NCBI GenBank assembly: GCA_009711785.1
Contig: VENA01000016.1
Coordinates: forward strand, 126,476 to 190,475
Source of the DNA: Bacillota bacterium
GTDB lineage: Bacteria > Bacillota > Clostridia > Tissierellales > MES13
Length of the DNA: 64,000 bases
Direction: 5' to 3'
Below, piece by piece: positions 16,815-26,452 of the stretch. The translations under genes and the position numbers were made by a program. A model generated the notes under the pieces. That model saw only the letters and a program-made list of their open reading frames with translations. It had not been told where the DNA came from and did no database searches. Within the stretch, counting starts at the first letter, position 1. Each line of letters starts with the position of its first letter.

Positions 16815-17777
16815 CTACTTTTTAAATGTTTCTGGATGTAATTTTTTAGCTACTAATTCTAAAGCATCAACTATTCTTGGTCCTGGTCTTGATAACATAT
16901 TTCCATCTAATAAATATACTTTATCATCTTTTACTGCTTTAATTGCTTCATATCCTTCCCTTGATTTAATAGATTCAGCTGTCTTAGATTTTAAATCATT
17001 TGCAGTTAAATAGACTTCTGGATTTCTTTCTATTAATTGTTCAAAATCAAACTTAGGATATTTACCCTTAGCATCCTTTGCTATATTTTCTCCTCCTGCT
17101 AAAGTGATAAGCTCGTCTACGAAAGAACCTGGTCCTGCAGCCATTAAAGGTTCATGCCAAATTTCATAAAAGACTTTTACTTTCTTTTCATCCTTTACTT
17201 TTCCTATAATATAATCTTTTTTTGCTCCCATTTCAACAGTTAAAATTTTAGCTTTTCTTCTTGAATTAGTTACATCTCCTAATTCTTTTATTACATTAAG
17301 TACTTCATCAATTGATTCTGGTTCGTAACTAAGTAATTTTATTCCAGCAGCTTTTATACCTTTATTAACTTCTTTTTTACCTTCGCCATATTGTATAACT
17401 AAATCAGGACTAAGCTCTATTATTTTTTCTAAATTTACATTTTGAGAATCACCAATTTTAGTTACTTTTTTAGCTTCTTTAGGATAATCACAGTAAGTAG
17501 TGTTTCCTATAACCTTACTCCCTACATCTAATGAGTAAAGTATTTCTGTATGACTAGGTGCTAATGATACTATCTTCATAGGTTCTTTTTCAAATTTAAC
17601 TTTATTTCCAAATCCATCTTCAACTGTTAATGGATAAAGTTTAGATACTTCTTGGTTTTCTTTTGAATCCTCTTTATTATTTTCTTTTTTCTTTTCTATA
17701 CATCCAGTAAACACTGTAGTTATTAATACAAATGTTAATAATATTACTATTAGTTTTTTATTTCTTATATTAATCAT
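16815..17777 (-). CDS. btuF: Cobalamin-binding lipoprotein of the ABC transporter
   Basis: Substrate-binding protein of 320 residues. A signal peptide (RNKKLIVILLTFVLITTVF) ends in the lipobox FTGC with lipidated C26, so it is anchored outside the membrane. The remainder is a BtuF/FepB-type helical-backbone binding domain: IVSLAPSHTEILYSL, then VIGNTTYCDYP, and a C-terminal RPGPRIVDALELVAKKLHP. AAGGAGG precedes the ATG. Second gene of the operon after cobO. Confidence 0.9.
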   Translation of the reverse strand: MINIRNKKLIVILLTFVLITTVFTGCIEKKKENNKEDSKENQEVSKLYPLTVEDGFGNKVKFEKEPMKIVSLAPSHTEILYSLDVGSKVIGNTTYCDYPKEAKKVTKIGDSQNVNLEKIIELSPDLVIQYGEGKKEVNKGIKAAGIKLLSYEPESIDEVLNVIKELGDVTNSRRKAKILTVEMGAKKDYIIGKVKDEKKVKVFYEIWHEPLMAAGPGSFVDELITLAGGENIAKDAKGKYPKFDFEQLIERNPEVYLTANDLKSKTAESIKSREGYEAIKAVKDDKVYLLDGNMLSRPGPRIVDALELVAKKLHPETFKK

Positions 17778-17788
17778 TTTCAGCCTCC

Positions 17789-18322
17789 TTAGTATTCTAT
17801 CCCATATCTTGCGTGTATTCCCTCTTGAAATGGGTGTTTTATCATTTTCATTTCTGTTACCAAATTAGCTTTTTCCTTTAGCTTATTTGGGATATTTCTT
17901 CCGGTTAAAATTATTTCCACATCATCAGGCTTTATTTTTAATAAATCTAATATTTTATCTAGTGATATTAAATCATTATTTAAAACACCTAGTATTTCAT
18001 CTAGTATTAAAATATCACAATTATTACTTTCTACTTCTTTATAGATAAAATTATAGGCTTTTTCAATTTTTCCTTTTAATTCATTTATTTCCTCTTCATT
18101 CATATTCCAAATGAATTTTTTTGACTCTTCAAACCTATGAATATTAAAATTTTCAATTGCTTTTACACTTTCTATTTCTCCTGTATCTCTACCCTTTAAA
18201 AACTGAACCATGGTCACTTTAAATCCTCGACCTGCTGCCCTTAAGCCTTGTCCTAATGCAGCTGTTGTTTTTCCTTTACCATCTCCAGTATAAACTTGTA
18301 TTAATCCTTGAAATTTTTCCAT
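17789..18322 (-). CDS. cobO: Cob(I)yrinic acid a,c-diamide/cobalamin adenosyltransferase
   Basis: CobO/BtuR/CobA-type ATP:corrinoid adenosyltransferase of 177 residues. The nucleotide loop GDGKGKTTAALGQGLRAAGRG begins near residue 14, and ILDEILGVLNNDL and LTGRN are the later family motifs. It attaches the 5'-deoxyadenosyl group to imported corrinoids to give the mutase cofactor. It is the first gene after the cobalamin riboswitch and is cotranscribed with the uptake genes, which fits a salvage role. No de novo corrin synthesis gene is in the window. Confidence 0.93.
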   Translation of the reverse strand: MEKFQGLIQVYTGDGKGKTTAALGQGLRAAGRGFKVTMVQFLKGRDTGEIESVKAIENFNIHRFEESKKFIWNMNEEEINELKGKIEKAYNFIYKEVESNNCDILILDEILGVLNNDLISLDKILDLLKIKPDDVEIILTGRNIPNKLKEKANLVTEMKMIKHPFQEGIHARYGIEY

Positions 18323-18353
18323 ATTACACCTCCTAAATTTTACATAAAAAAAA

Positions 18354-18371
18354 CTTACCTACAAAGGTAAG
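18354..18371 (-). terminator. Terminator of the cobalamin riboswitch
   Basis: Minus-strand hairpin CTTACC, TTTGTA, GGTAAG followed by eight T residues, between the aptamer and the cobO ribosome binding site. It would stop transcription when the cofactor is bound. Confidence 0.85.
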
Positions 18372-18419
18372 GGAGAATTTCACTATTATAAATAGGTTTT
18401 CCTTCCCTCCGAAGGTCTT

Positions 18420-18578
18420 AATACTCATAGGCAGGTCTCCTGACTTGTGAATCATTTTACTTTCAACGTCTTCCCATTAAGGTGACTAAAGGTTGATTTC
18501 ATCCTCACATACAGTAGCGGGGGCTGTAGTGGACTCTCACCACTTTCCCTTTTTAAGTTATTAATTTAAAACACCTAA
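18420..18578 (-). promoter_or_regulatory. Adenosylcobalamin riboswitch
   Basis: Minus-strand leader of the cobO-btuFCD operon. It contains the B12 box AAGTCAGGAGACCTGCCTA (near 18428-18446), the core CAGCCCCCGCTACTG, the segment GGGAAAGTGGTGAGAGTCC and the GGGAAG element before the variable arm. These are the diagnostic conserved parts of the class I cobalamin aptamer. The downstream terminator implies repression of uptake when adenosylcobalamin is plentiful. Confidence 0.95.
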
Positions 18579-18636
18579 GATTATTCAATTTCAATACGAT
18601 AATATCAAAAATATGTCTATATTACAAGATTATTAA

Positions 18637-19926
18637 CTAAATTTCAATTTTTAAAGTGCTTTTTATAATGCTTTTATTAACACTTAATTTACCCTTTTTT
18701 TCTTTATCTATAATTGTTACTTTACTTAATATATTATCAAAGGGTTTTATTTTAAGGGTTATTTTCTTATTTTTATTTACTAAAATCCAATAATCATTTT
18801 CTAATTTAACTATACATATGTTTTCAAAATCATTAAAACCGTTATCTAAGTTATCATTTAGGGTAACATTATCCACTATAATATCTTTTAAATTCTCAGC
18901 CATTATACTAAGTATATTTTCTTCTTTATTATCCCTTTTACTATAATTTGTCCTTCCCTTTAATATGCTTCCTACTATTGGCTGTGACTTTTTTAAAATA
19001 GAAGTATGATCTCCCTTTAAAAATGTGTCTTTACTATATAGTACACATCCACTTTTTAAAGTTACTGTACCATCTCCTCTTATAGTTTGAACACTGTATA
19101 AAGGTTCTCCATCTACCCATATATCCTCATTATCATCTTTTTTAACAGAGATATAAGCATCTGTCCTTTTTCCGTAGGCTAACACTTGATAAATATTTAC
19201 ACCCCTAGTATATAAAATATCTCTATTATCATTCAAATCATCTAAAAATTCATTTTTAATCTTCATTTCATTAATACTTAAAAATTCTTTAAAACCATCG
19301 GAGTTTTCTACAAACAAGTAATCTCCATAATATTTACTTGGTAATAATTCTTTTATAGATTGAAAATAGTTATGATAAAACTCTAAATCATTATCAATTT
19401 TATAATATTTTTTTAAAATCCAAATGAATCCTTTCCATAACATTTTAAAAAATATATTTTCATCAAGTCCTTCATAGGGGATATCTCCCCCCTCCCAAAA
19501 GTAATATGCTTCTACTGCACCTGCATTAGGAGTTGCTAGAAGAATAAGCTTATCTATGTCTTTTTCATAAAAATCACTCTCTATATAAGCTCTAGCTACT
19601 AATCCCCCCATACTATGACATACTAGGTTTATTTTTTTATCACCATTAATATCCTTTACTCTTTTTATTAATGGATAAAGATAATCAACGGAGCTTTGAT
19701 AATTTTTATTTCTCCAATTATAATAACAGATAAATAAATTTTTACCCTCTTGATATCCTAAACTCTTTAAATACTTTATCATTGGGTTATATACAAATCC
19801 TGCTGGCCCAAATTTTAACTTTCCTGTTCCTGGTAAAATATCACTTCCAAAGGTACCGAAAAGTCCAGGTATAAAAATAATAGGATTTTCAACTCTTTTA
19901 AATAAACGATTAAAAAACATAGCCAC
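18637..19926 (-). CDS. Lipase-like alpha/beta hydrolase (LCAT/PGAP1 type)
   Basis: Hydrolase of 429 residues. It opens with NPIIFIPGLFGTFGSDI (oxyanion region) and carries the nucleophile elbow VCHSMGGLVARAYIES, with Ser near residue 106 in the HSMGG form common in phospholipase and LCAT-like enzymes. A stretch GDGTVTLKSG near residue 300 is also typical of the group. No signal peptide is evident, so it may act in the cytoplasm. The last 90 residues are beta-rich and unassigned. Substrate unknown; an ester or lipid is likely. It probably ends a unit begun by the VanW gene, 40 bases upstream. Confidence 0.8.
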   Translation of the reverse strand: MAMFFNRLFKRVENPIIFIPGLFGTFGSDILPGTGKLKFGPAGFVYNPMIKYLKSLGYQEGKNLFICYYNWRNKNYQSSVDYLYPLIKRVKDINGDKKINLVCHSMGGLVARAYIESDFYEKDIDKLILLATPNAGAVEAYYFWEGGDIPYEGLDENIFFKMLWKGFIWILKKYYKIDNDLEFYHNYFQSIKELLPSKYYGDYLFVENSDGFKEFLSINEMKIKNEFLDDLNDNRDILYTRGVNIYQVLAYGKRTDAYISVKKDDNEDIWVDGEPLYSVQTIRGDGTVTLKSGCVLYSKDTFLKGDHTSILKKSQPIVGSILKGRTNYSKRDNKEENILSIMAENLKDIIVDNVTLNDNLDNGFNDFENICIVKLENDYWILVNKNKKITLKIKPFDNILSKVTIIDKEKKGKLSVNKSIIKSTLKIEI

Positions 19927-19965
19927 ACTTCCCTAATATTTATTTATATTATTTTATGTAAATTT

Positions 19966-21333
19966 TTAAGAAGTTGTGTTTTCTAATTCATTATCTTTCT
20001 CATTTTTACCAATTTTGGGCCCTTGCCTTATTATATACTTTCTAGGCTTATAGTAATCATTTGAAAGTTGTTCTTTAGATTTCATCTTTCCATTTTCATA
20101 TTTTACTCTTATTGTTTCTACTTTATAACCATTACGACCCTTTTGGTCAATTACCTTTTCACCGGGTTTTAATTTTTTATCTATACTACTATCTGTTTTA
20201 GCTTTTATAATTTCTAAAACTTTTGTTTTTATTTCATATTTTTTATTCCCTTCCTTCTTTCCATATATATCTATGTTTATACTGTTACTACTAACCTTTG
20301 AATGTATATATATAGGATAATCTAAATTATTTCTAAATTTAAAATCTAAATAATTATATGCAACAGTAGCATCTCTACCCTTTTCTACATACGTAGAAGG
20401 TATAGAGTGATGATGTCTTTCAACTACTTCAAGTCCTGATAAAAGTATAGCATTGTAAAGTGTAGTTGAAACTTGACACACTCCCCCTCCAACATCAGGT
20501 ACTAATTCTCCATTTATTATGACCTTTGCTTCTTTATAACCTGCTTCTTTATCCCTAGGTCCTGTAGCTTTATTAAATGAAAAAACATCCCCTTTAAATA
20601 AAACATTACTATCTATAAAATTAGAAGATAGTTTAATATTACTAACTCTATCATCGTTATTTACATTAAAATATGTTTTAAAACTTCCAAGTTTATCTTC
20701 TATAGGTTCTAAATCTTCTTTTATAATATCTGGTTTTAATATACTGATAGGTATCTGAATTATTTTTTTATTTTCTAAGGAATTAAGTATTCTTTGTTTT
20801 AATAATTTCTTATCCATCTTTCTACCTAAAACTTCAGGTGTGATAATAAATCTATTGTTTTTTAATTTAATCTCTGCATTTTTATATTCTTTATTAACAT
20901 CTTTAGCTAATTTATTAAAATAAAAATAAAGTTTAGAATCATCACATATGTAATCCATGTTTACGTTATATCCTAAAAATCTAACCTTTATTATATCCTT
21001 AATTCTAATAAATACATTTCCCCTTCTCCCAACATTATAGGCATTTTCTACTGCATTATAATAATCATAGGATATACCTATATTTTTATATTCCTCTTTA
21101 TAAAAATTATTTTGATATTTTAGTATGACTATTTCTTTGAGACTGTTATCTAGATTATTTTTTAATTTTTCTAAAGCTTCATTTCTATTTAAATTACCAA
21201 TATCAATACCATTAACCTTTATGCCTTTATATATTTTATCTTTACTTAAAGTAAAACCTATTATAGTGATCATTATAGTAATAAAAAGTATTATTAATAA
21301 TATTATTTTTCTATCTATATTTTTAATATTCAT
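19966..21333 (-). CDS. VanW family protein with G5-like C-terminus
   Basis: Protein of 455 residues. An N-terminal membrane anchor (about 6-27) is followed by a YoaR-like putative peptidoglycan-binding region (to about 215), the VanW domain (GGGVCQVSTTLYNAILLSGL and HHHSIPSTYVEKGRDATVAY) and a G5-like segment in the last 90 residues. It is probably anchored outside and acts on or binds the cell wall; the VanW reaction is unknown. An ATG four codons upstream overlaps the GGAGG sequence, so the ATG at 21333 is chosen. Confidence 0.87.
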   Translation of the reverse strand: MNIKNIDRKIILLIILFITIMITIIGFTLSKDKIYKGIKVNGIDIGNLNRNEALEKLKNNLDNSLKEIVILKYQNNFYKEEYKNIGISYDYYNAVENAYNVGRRGNVFIRIKDIIKVRFLGYNVNMDYICDDSKLYFYFNKLAKDVNKEYKNAEIKLKNNRFIITPEVLGRKMDKKLLKQRILNSLENKKIIQIPISILKPDIIKEDLEPIEDKLGSFKTYFNVNNDDRVSNIKLSSNFIDSNVLFKGDVFSFNKATGPRDKEAGYKEAKVIINGELVPDVGGGVCQVSTTLYNAILLSGLEVVERHHHSIPSTYVEKGRDATVAYNYLDFKFRNNLDYPIYIHSKVSSNSINIDIYGKKEGNKKYEIKTKVLEIIKAKTDSSIDKKLKPGEKVIDQKGRNGYKVETIRVKYENGKMKSKEQLSNDYYKPRKYIIRQGPKIGKNEKDNELENTTS

Positions 21334-21417
21334 AACTACCTCCACATTAAAATATTTCTTTAATAATAATTATTAATATAATATCCTTTTTATGAAGGTT
21401 TGTTTATAAGAAAAAAA

Positions 21418-21432
21418 GGCACATCCTGTGCC
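21418..21432 (-). terminator. Terminator of the glycerol-phosphate-like operon
   Basis: Minus-strand GGCACAGGATGTGCC hairpin followed by eight T residues, 15 bases beyond the stop of the flavoprotein gene at 21448. Confidence 0.85.
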
Positions 21433-21447
21433 CTAAATTTTAAAACA

Positions 21448-23190
21448 TTAATAATTAGATTGCTCCTCGATCATAAGTCTTCTTTTTTCATCACTTAAAT
21501 CAAGGGCTAAAGTTCCTCCAGGATTCATAATATTATTAGGATCAAAATGTCTTTTTAAAGCCCTGAAAACCTCTAATTGATTCTTTCCTATTTGACCTTC
21601 TAACCAAGGTGCTGTCATTTTACCTATACCATGATGATGACTCATTCCTGCCCCATATTTTTGTATATTATCTAAGATACCATACTGATAACTTCTATAT
21701 TCTTTTGCTGTATCCATTTTTCCAATAAATATAAAATATAAGTTAGCGCCCTGTGGATATGCATGGGATAAATGGGTCATACATATTGTATTTGGTCTGC
21801 TTTTACAATACTTTCTTACCCCTTTATGAACTTTCTCCATATTATCCCAGGTTACAGAACATTCCAATGTATCTATTATAATTCCAAAATCCTGTAAAGC
21901 ATCCCTTAAATACGGATCTCTAAATCTTCCTTTTTCCCAACTTTTCGTTGGATAACCTGTTAAATACATAGCTCCATACTTTTTACATATACTATGAACC
22001 CTCCTTTTAACATTTTTAGTAAACTTTTTCTCCCCATCTGTAAAACCTAAAAATAGACATCTCTCCATCTTTTTAAATCCTCTTAAATCCATTATTTTAT
22101 CAAGAATAGTATCCTCAACTCCATAAAGTTTTAAAACCACATCGGTTTCTTCTGGATCCGATAATCTAAAAACTGATGGATATCCAAATTGCCCCTGCAT
22201 GATTTCCCTACTAGCATTTCTTGCATCCTTCCAACTTTTAAATATATAACTAAATTTCCTTTGATTTTTTAGCATATATCTAAATATTTTTAATGTTACA
22301 TGGGTTAATATTCCAAAGGCACCTTCGCTACCTATCATAATCTGATCAATAGAAGGTCCTGTAGCAGCAGCTGGAAACTCATCACTTTTAATTATCCCTA
22401 TAGGTGTGGCATATTCCTGGGATATAACTATATCTTCAATCTTACCAAAATATGTTGAGTTTTGTCCTGCCCCTCTAGTAACAACCCATCCTCCAACGGC
22501 TGAATATTCAAAGGATTGTGGGAAATGTCCACAGGTATAAGCTCTTTTTGCATTAAATAATTTTTTAGCTTCATTTAAAACCTTTTCAAGCTTTGGTCCT
22601 GACATTCCTGATTCAACTGTTATTGTTTGATTTGTCTCATTAAAATCTATAACCTTATTAAAATGAACTCCTAAATCTAAAGAAATCCCTCCCTTTACAC
22701 ACTCTAAACCTCTAGTTACTGAAGATCCTCCGCCTCTTGCGTATATAGGTATCTTTTCTTCATTACAAAATTTAACAATTTCTTCTATGTCTTCTTTGTT
22801 TCTAGGATATATTACTGCATCGGCAACATTTTCTATTTTCTTTTCCCTAAGTCTCATTAAGTCATACATTGTATTACCATAGGAAATATCTAAACGGGTA
22901 TAATCATCTGTTTTTACGTTTTCTTCTCCAACTATATTTTTAAATTTTTCTAATTGCTTATCTGTTAGTTTTATAGGAATATCATATGAAACCTCATCAA
23001 GCCCTAATTCCTTTGGCTTTTTAAAATCCTCATCTGTCATGTCAAATGTCTCTTTCATCAGTTTATATAATTTTTCATTTGGATGCTTAAATTCATTAGG
23101 ATCACCCCATTTAGAAATGGATCTATAAGATCTTTTTGGCGGCGCCTCATTTTCCCAATCCGGTCTAAACCCCTTATATTCTTTTGACAC
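21448..23190 (-). CDS. FAD-linked oxidase similar to alkyl-DHAP synthase
   Basis: Flavoprotein of 580 residues of the VAO/PCMH fold. The FAD-binding loop PIYARGGGSSVTRGLE is near residues 148-163. The segment GHFPQSFEYSAVGGWVVTRGAGQNSTYFG matches the alkyldihydroxyacetonephosphate synthase (AGPS) signature, and SHHHGIGKMTAPW matches its active-site His cluster. AGPS swaps the acyl chain of acyl-DHAP for an alkyl ether, but bacterial relatives may be ordinary FAD-linked dehydrogenases. It is the last gene of a five-gene operon with GlpA-like, flavoprotein, DUF1667 and FGGY kinase genes. Start is a GTG preceded by a G-rich site. Confidence 0.82.
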   Translation of the reverse strand: MSKEYKGFRPDWENEAPPKRSYRSISKWGDPNEFKHPNEKLYKLMKETFDMTDEDFKKPKELGLDEVSYDIPIKLTDKQLEKFKNIVGEENVKTDDYTRLDISYGNTMYDLMRLREKKIENVADAVIYPRNKEDIEEIVKFCNEEKIPIYARGGGSSVTRGLECVKGGISLDLGVHFNKVIDFNETNQTITVESGMSGPKLEKVLNEAKKLFNAKRAYTCGHFPQSFEYSAVGGWVVTRGAGQNSTYFGKIEDIVISQEYATPIGIIKSDEFPAAATGPSIDQIMIGSEGAFGILTHVTLKIFRYMLKNQRKFSYIFKSWKDARNASREIMQGQFGYPSVFRLSDPEETDVVLKLYGVEDTILDKIMDLRGFKKMERCLFLGFTDGEKKFTKNVKRRVHSICKKYGAMYLTGYPTKSWEKGRFRDPYLRDALQDFGIIIDTLECSVTWDNMEKVHKGVRKYCKSRPNTICMTHLSHAYPQGANLYFIFIGKMDTAKEYRSYQYGILDNIQKYGAGMSHHHGIGKMTAPWLEGQIGKNQLEVFRALKRHFDPNNIMNPGGTLALDLSDEKRRLMIEEQSNY

Positions 23191-23258
23191 TTTAATGCCC
23201 CCCTTTTATTCCCTTAAATTTTTAATATCCATGACTTAAATATCTATTATAAAACATT

Positions 23259-24809
23259 TTATATATCAGGATATTTTGTTATATCGCTAATTTCTCTATA
23301 TAATTTATTAAGTCTTGAATATATTTTCTTATAAACTCTTTTATACAATTTATTATAGATTTTAACATTTTCAATATCAGGTTCTATTGCCCTTTGATAA
23401 TGAACCATTCTTTTTACAGCTTCTTCACAGGAATTATATACTCCTAATCCTACAAATCCTGATATAGCAGCCCCTAAACCAGATGTTTCATATGTTTGGA
23501 CTCTATATACCGGTCGATTTAACATATCAGCTGTAATTTGACATATTACATCACTCTGAGACCCTCCACCTGAGACCATAATCCTTTCCATTTTCACCTT
23601 TGTTTTCTTCTCTATTTTTTCTAAACCTTCCAAAAGTGCATAGTTTATTCCTTCAATAATAGCACGGTAAATATGTATCCTAGTATGTACATCCCCAAAT
23701 CCAATAATAGCCCCCTTTGCCCTAGGCATTTTAAGACTTGGTCCCCAATAGGGTTGTAATATAAGTCCATTAGAACCTGGTGGTATATCCTTAAGCCTCT
23801 TATTTAATAAAGACTCAGGAGAAACTTTTTTCTCTTTTGCTTCAATTAATTCCTTCATAGAAAATTCATTTTTAAACCAACTTATCATCCAATACCCTCT
23901 ATATATTTGTATTTCAGGATTATAGCAATTAGGAATTACCGACGGATAGGATGGTAAAAATCTTTTTGGCTCTAAATAGTTCTTTGAAGTTGTTTGTATA
24001 GTTGCTGTCGAGCCAAAACTTATACTTCCGCACTTTGGAGTTAAACATCCACTTCCCAATGTTTCACAGCCCTTATCTGAACCTGAAGCTATAAGGGGTA
24101 AACCTTCCTTTATTAAAGTTAGCTCTGAAGCTTTTTTTGTTATATTTCCAAGCACTTTCCCTGGTTTTATTATCTTAGGTAATTTATCCTTTTCTATTCC
24201 AAAAATGTCCCATTTAAAACTATTTTTCTTTAACCACTCTTTATTTTTATAATCAAAGGGTATATGACCTATTTGACTTGCAATTGAATCAACAAACTTA
24301 TCTGTTAACTTATAGGTAAGATAACCAGATAATAAAAGATACTTATTTGTTTTTTTCCAAATTTCAGGTTCATTTTCCTTTAACCAATTTGCTTTACTTT
24401 GTTTTCTAAATATATCTATTGCTTTTTTCATTCCAACAGAATAAAGAATTATATTATCTATAGGTGATAAAGATTTACTACATTGAGCAGTTCTTTGATC
24501 AAGCCAAACTATAGCAGGCCTTAATATATTTCCTTTACTATCTAAGTTAATATAAGTATCTCTTTGGGTTGTTAAAGATACTCCTATAATTTTATTCCAT
24601 ATGTTTTCATTTTTAATTTTTAGCCTTCTACAAGCCTTAGAAAGACTATTAAAATAAACCTTTGGATTCTGTTCAGCCCATCCTGGATAAAGAGAAAAAT
24701 ATGGTTTGAATTCAACTTTTTCTTTAGATATTAACTTCCCCTTAGTATCAAATATTAATCCCCTTACACTCTGTGTTCCACAATCTATAGATAGAATATA
24801 TTTATCCAT
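23259..24809 (-). CDS. FGGY-family carbohydrate kinase
   Basis: Sugar/polyol kinase of 516 residues. The N-terminal ATP loop is SIDCGTQSVRGLIFD; later come WLDQRTAQ, ASGSDKGCETLGSG, SFGSTATIQTT and VSGGGSQSDVICQITADML of the C-terminal FGGY domain. It looks more like xylulose-type kinases than standard GlpK. It overlaps the DUF1667 gene by eight bases and lies between it and the AGPS-like gene. With the GlpA-like enzyme nearby, a phosphorylated polyol such as glycerol 3-phosphate or a larger analogue is the likely product; the substrate is not determined by sequence. Confidence 0.85.
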   Translation of the reverse strand: MDKYILSIDCGTQSVRGLIFDTKGKLISKEKVEFKPYFSLYPGWAEQNPKVYFNSLSKACRRLKIKNENIWNKIIGVSLTTQRDTYINLDSKGNILRPAIVWLDQRTAQCSKSLSPIDNIILYSVGMKKAIDIFRKQSKANWLKENEPEIWKKTNKYLLLSGYLTYKLTDKFVDSIASQIGHIPFDYKNKEWLKKNSFKWDIFGIEKDKLPKIIKPGKVLGNITKKASELTLIKEGLPLIASGSDKGCETLGSGCLTPKCGSISFGSTATIQTTSKNYLEPKRFLPSYPSVIPNCYNPEIQIYRGYWMISWFKNEFSMKELIEAKEKKVSPESLLNKRLKDIPPGSNGLILQPYWGPSLKMPRAKGAIIGFGDVHTRIHIYRAIIEGINYALLEGLEKIEKKTKVKMERIMVSGGGSQSDVICQITADMLNRPVYRVQTYETSGLGAAISGFVGLGVYNSCEEAVKRMVHYQRAIEPDIENVKIYNKLYKRVYKKIYSRLNKLYREISDITKYPDI

Positions 24810-25179
24810 CCTCTTCAGTCCCTAATAAGTAAAATAAATCAGATGTAGTTATTACATTAACCCCTGTTTTAAAAACATCTTCTATAATTATTTCTCCACT
24901 ATGAATTGGTTTATTTATCACTACTTTATTAATTAATTTCATAAGGGGAAAAATATATTCTTTTGGTATATCATCATCAGTTTTCACAGGAAGTCTTGGC
25001 ACTTTTGAATACCTTGTTTTTACAGTTGAACAAACAGTCCTTTTTGGATTTTTAATCTCATCTATTGCAAATTTTCTTCCCTTAGTACATAGATTACCTT
25101 TTATAATCCATTTATCATTAGTGTTTGCTACTTTCATATAGCAACCATTAGGACAAAGAATACATATAATTTCCCTCAC
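24802..25179 (-). CDS. DUF1667 domain-containing iron-sulfur-type protein
   Basis: Protein of 125 residues starting MREIICILCPNGCYMKV. Cysteines at 5, 8 and 12 (CILCPNGC) with a fourth near 31 (NLCTKG) resemble the [4Fe-4S] motif of molybdopterin oxidoreductases, but no molybdopterin domain follows. DUF1667 proteins are regularly encoded beside GlpA- and GlpB-like flavoproteins and probably pass electrons or serve as a third subunit of an anaerobic glycerol-3-phosphate dehydrogenase complex. It sits three bases after the flavoprotein gene and overlaps the kinase gene. Confidence 0.85.
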   Translation of the reverse strand: MREIICILCPNGCYMKVANTNDKWIIKGNLCTKGRKFAIDEIKNPKRTVCSTVKTRYSKVPRLPVKTDDDIPKEYIFPLMKLINKVVINKPIHSGEIIIEDVFKTGVNVITTSDLFYLLGTEEDG

Positions 25180-25182
25180 AAA

Positions 25183-26451
25183 TCACCCCTCCATCATAAT
25201 AAACTCTATACTTTTTTCTCCCTTTATTAATTCTTTATCTAAATTAATTTCTATCCTTTCCATCTCTGGAGGTCTTAAATATCTATATTTTTTGTGAAAT
25301 ATTATATTTTCTCCACACTTAATATAAATCTTTACATTTTCCTTTATATCCATAGACCTAAAATAAAATATAACTTTATCTTTTATAGATTTAATATCTA
25401 TATATTGAGGAACTATATATGCAAAATCTTTTAAAGATTTTTCTACTGATATAAACTTTCTTTCATAGTTATCATTAATATATCTAGCTGCACTTAATCC
25501 AGCATATCTCCCACTTTCTGATACATAATCTACTAAATCATTAACATGTAGGGCATTACCACAGGAAAATATACCATTTTCTGATGTCATAAAATTTTGG
25601 TCAATTATAGGTCCTTTAGTTCTTTTATCTATATCAATATTTAATGACTCTGCAATCTCATTTTCAGGTATTAATCCAACAGATAGGATTACTCCATCAC
25701 ATTCAATTATTTTTTCAGTTCCTAAAATAGGTTCCATATCTTCATTAACCTCTGATATTTCTACAGCTTTTACTCTATCATCACCTATTATTTTAGTTAT
25801 AGTATGGGATAAAATAATAGGTATTTCATAATCATTTAAACACTGAGAAATATTTCTAATAAGTCCCGATGGATGCTTTTTTGCTTCATACACTCCAATT
25901 ACATTTGCTCCCTCTAATGTTAATCTTCTTGCCATAATTAATCCGATATCTCCACTCCCGAGAATTACACACCTCTTACAGGGTAAATACCCTAATATAT
26001 TAACAAAATACTGGGCTGTACCTGCAGTGAATATACCAGATGGCCTTGACCCATGAATAAATATTTGTTTTTGTGTCCTTTCTCTACAGCCATTTGCTAA
26101 TATTAAAGCCTTAGTTTCTATATTAAAGATACCTTCTTTAGGATTAATTAAAGTTAATTTGAAATTACCTTTTTTCTCTACATTTAAAACGAATGTTTTA
26201 GTTATAATTGGTATATTTTTATCCTTAATAATTTTTATATATCTTTCACTATATTCAGGACCTGTTAGTTTTTCTTTAAATTCTATAACTCCAAATCCAT
26301 CATGAATACACTGCTTTAAAATTCCTCCTATTCTTTCTTCTCGCTCAACTATTAATGTTGAAGCTTTATTATCATAACAAGATATCCCTGCTGCCATTCC
26401 TGCTGGTCCAGCTCCTATTATGACTACATCATAATATGCCTTAATTTTCAT
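25183..26451 (-). CDS. NAD(P)/FAD-dependent oxidoreductase, partner of GlpA-like protein
   Basis: Flavoprotein of 422 residues of the pyridine-nucleotide disulfide oxidoreductase fold. The FAD loop VVIIGAGPAGMAAG begins near residue 9; a second nucleotide loop VILGSGDIGLIMARR is near 160; and GIFSCGNALHVNDLVDYVSESG is the FAD-closing motif. A tail of about 80 residues follows. No CxxC redox pair is placed as in disulfide reductases. It starts one base after the GlpA-like stop; an in-frame GTG four codons upstream overlaps the GAAGGTGAG site and is rejected. It probably channels electrons between the GlpA-like subunit and NAD or a carrier. Confidence 0.87.
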   Translation of the reverse strand: MKIKAYYDVVIIGAGPAGMAAGISCYDNKASTLIVEREERIGGILKQCIHDGFGVIEFKEKLTGPEYSERYIKIIKDKNIPIITKTFVLNVEKKGNFKLTLINPKEGIFNIETKALILANGCRERTQKQIFIHGSRPSGIFTAGTAQYFVNILGYLPCKRCVILGSGDIGLIMARRLTLEGANVIGVYEAKKHPSGLIRNISQCLNDYEIPIILSHTITKIIGDDRVKAVEISEVNEDMEPILGTEKIIECDGVILSVGLIPENEIAESLNIDIDKRTKGPIIDQNFMTSENGIFSCGNALHVNDLVDYVSESGRYAGLSAARYINDNYERKFISVEKSLKDFAYIVPQYIDIKSIKDKVIFYFRSMDIKENVKIYIKCGENIIFHKKYRYLRPPEMERIEINLDKELIKGEKSIEFIMMEG

Positions 26452-26452
26452 A

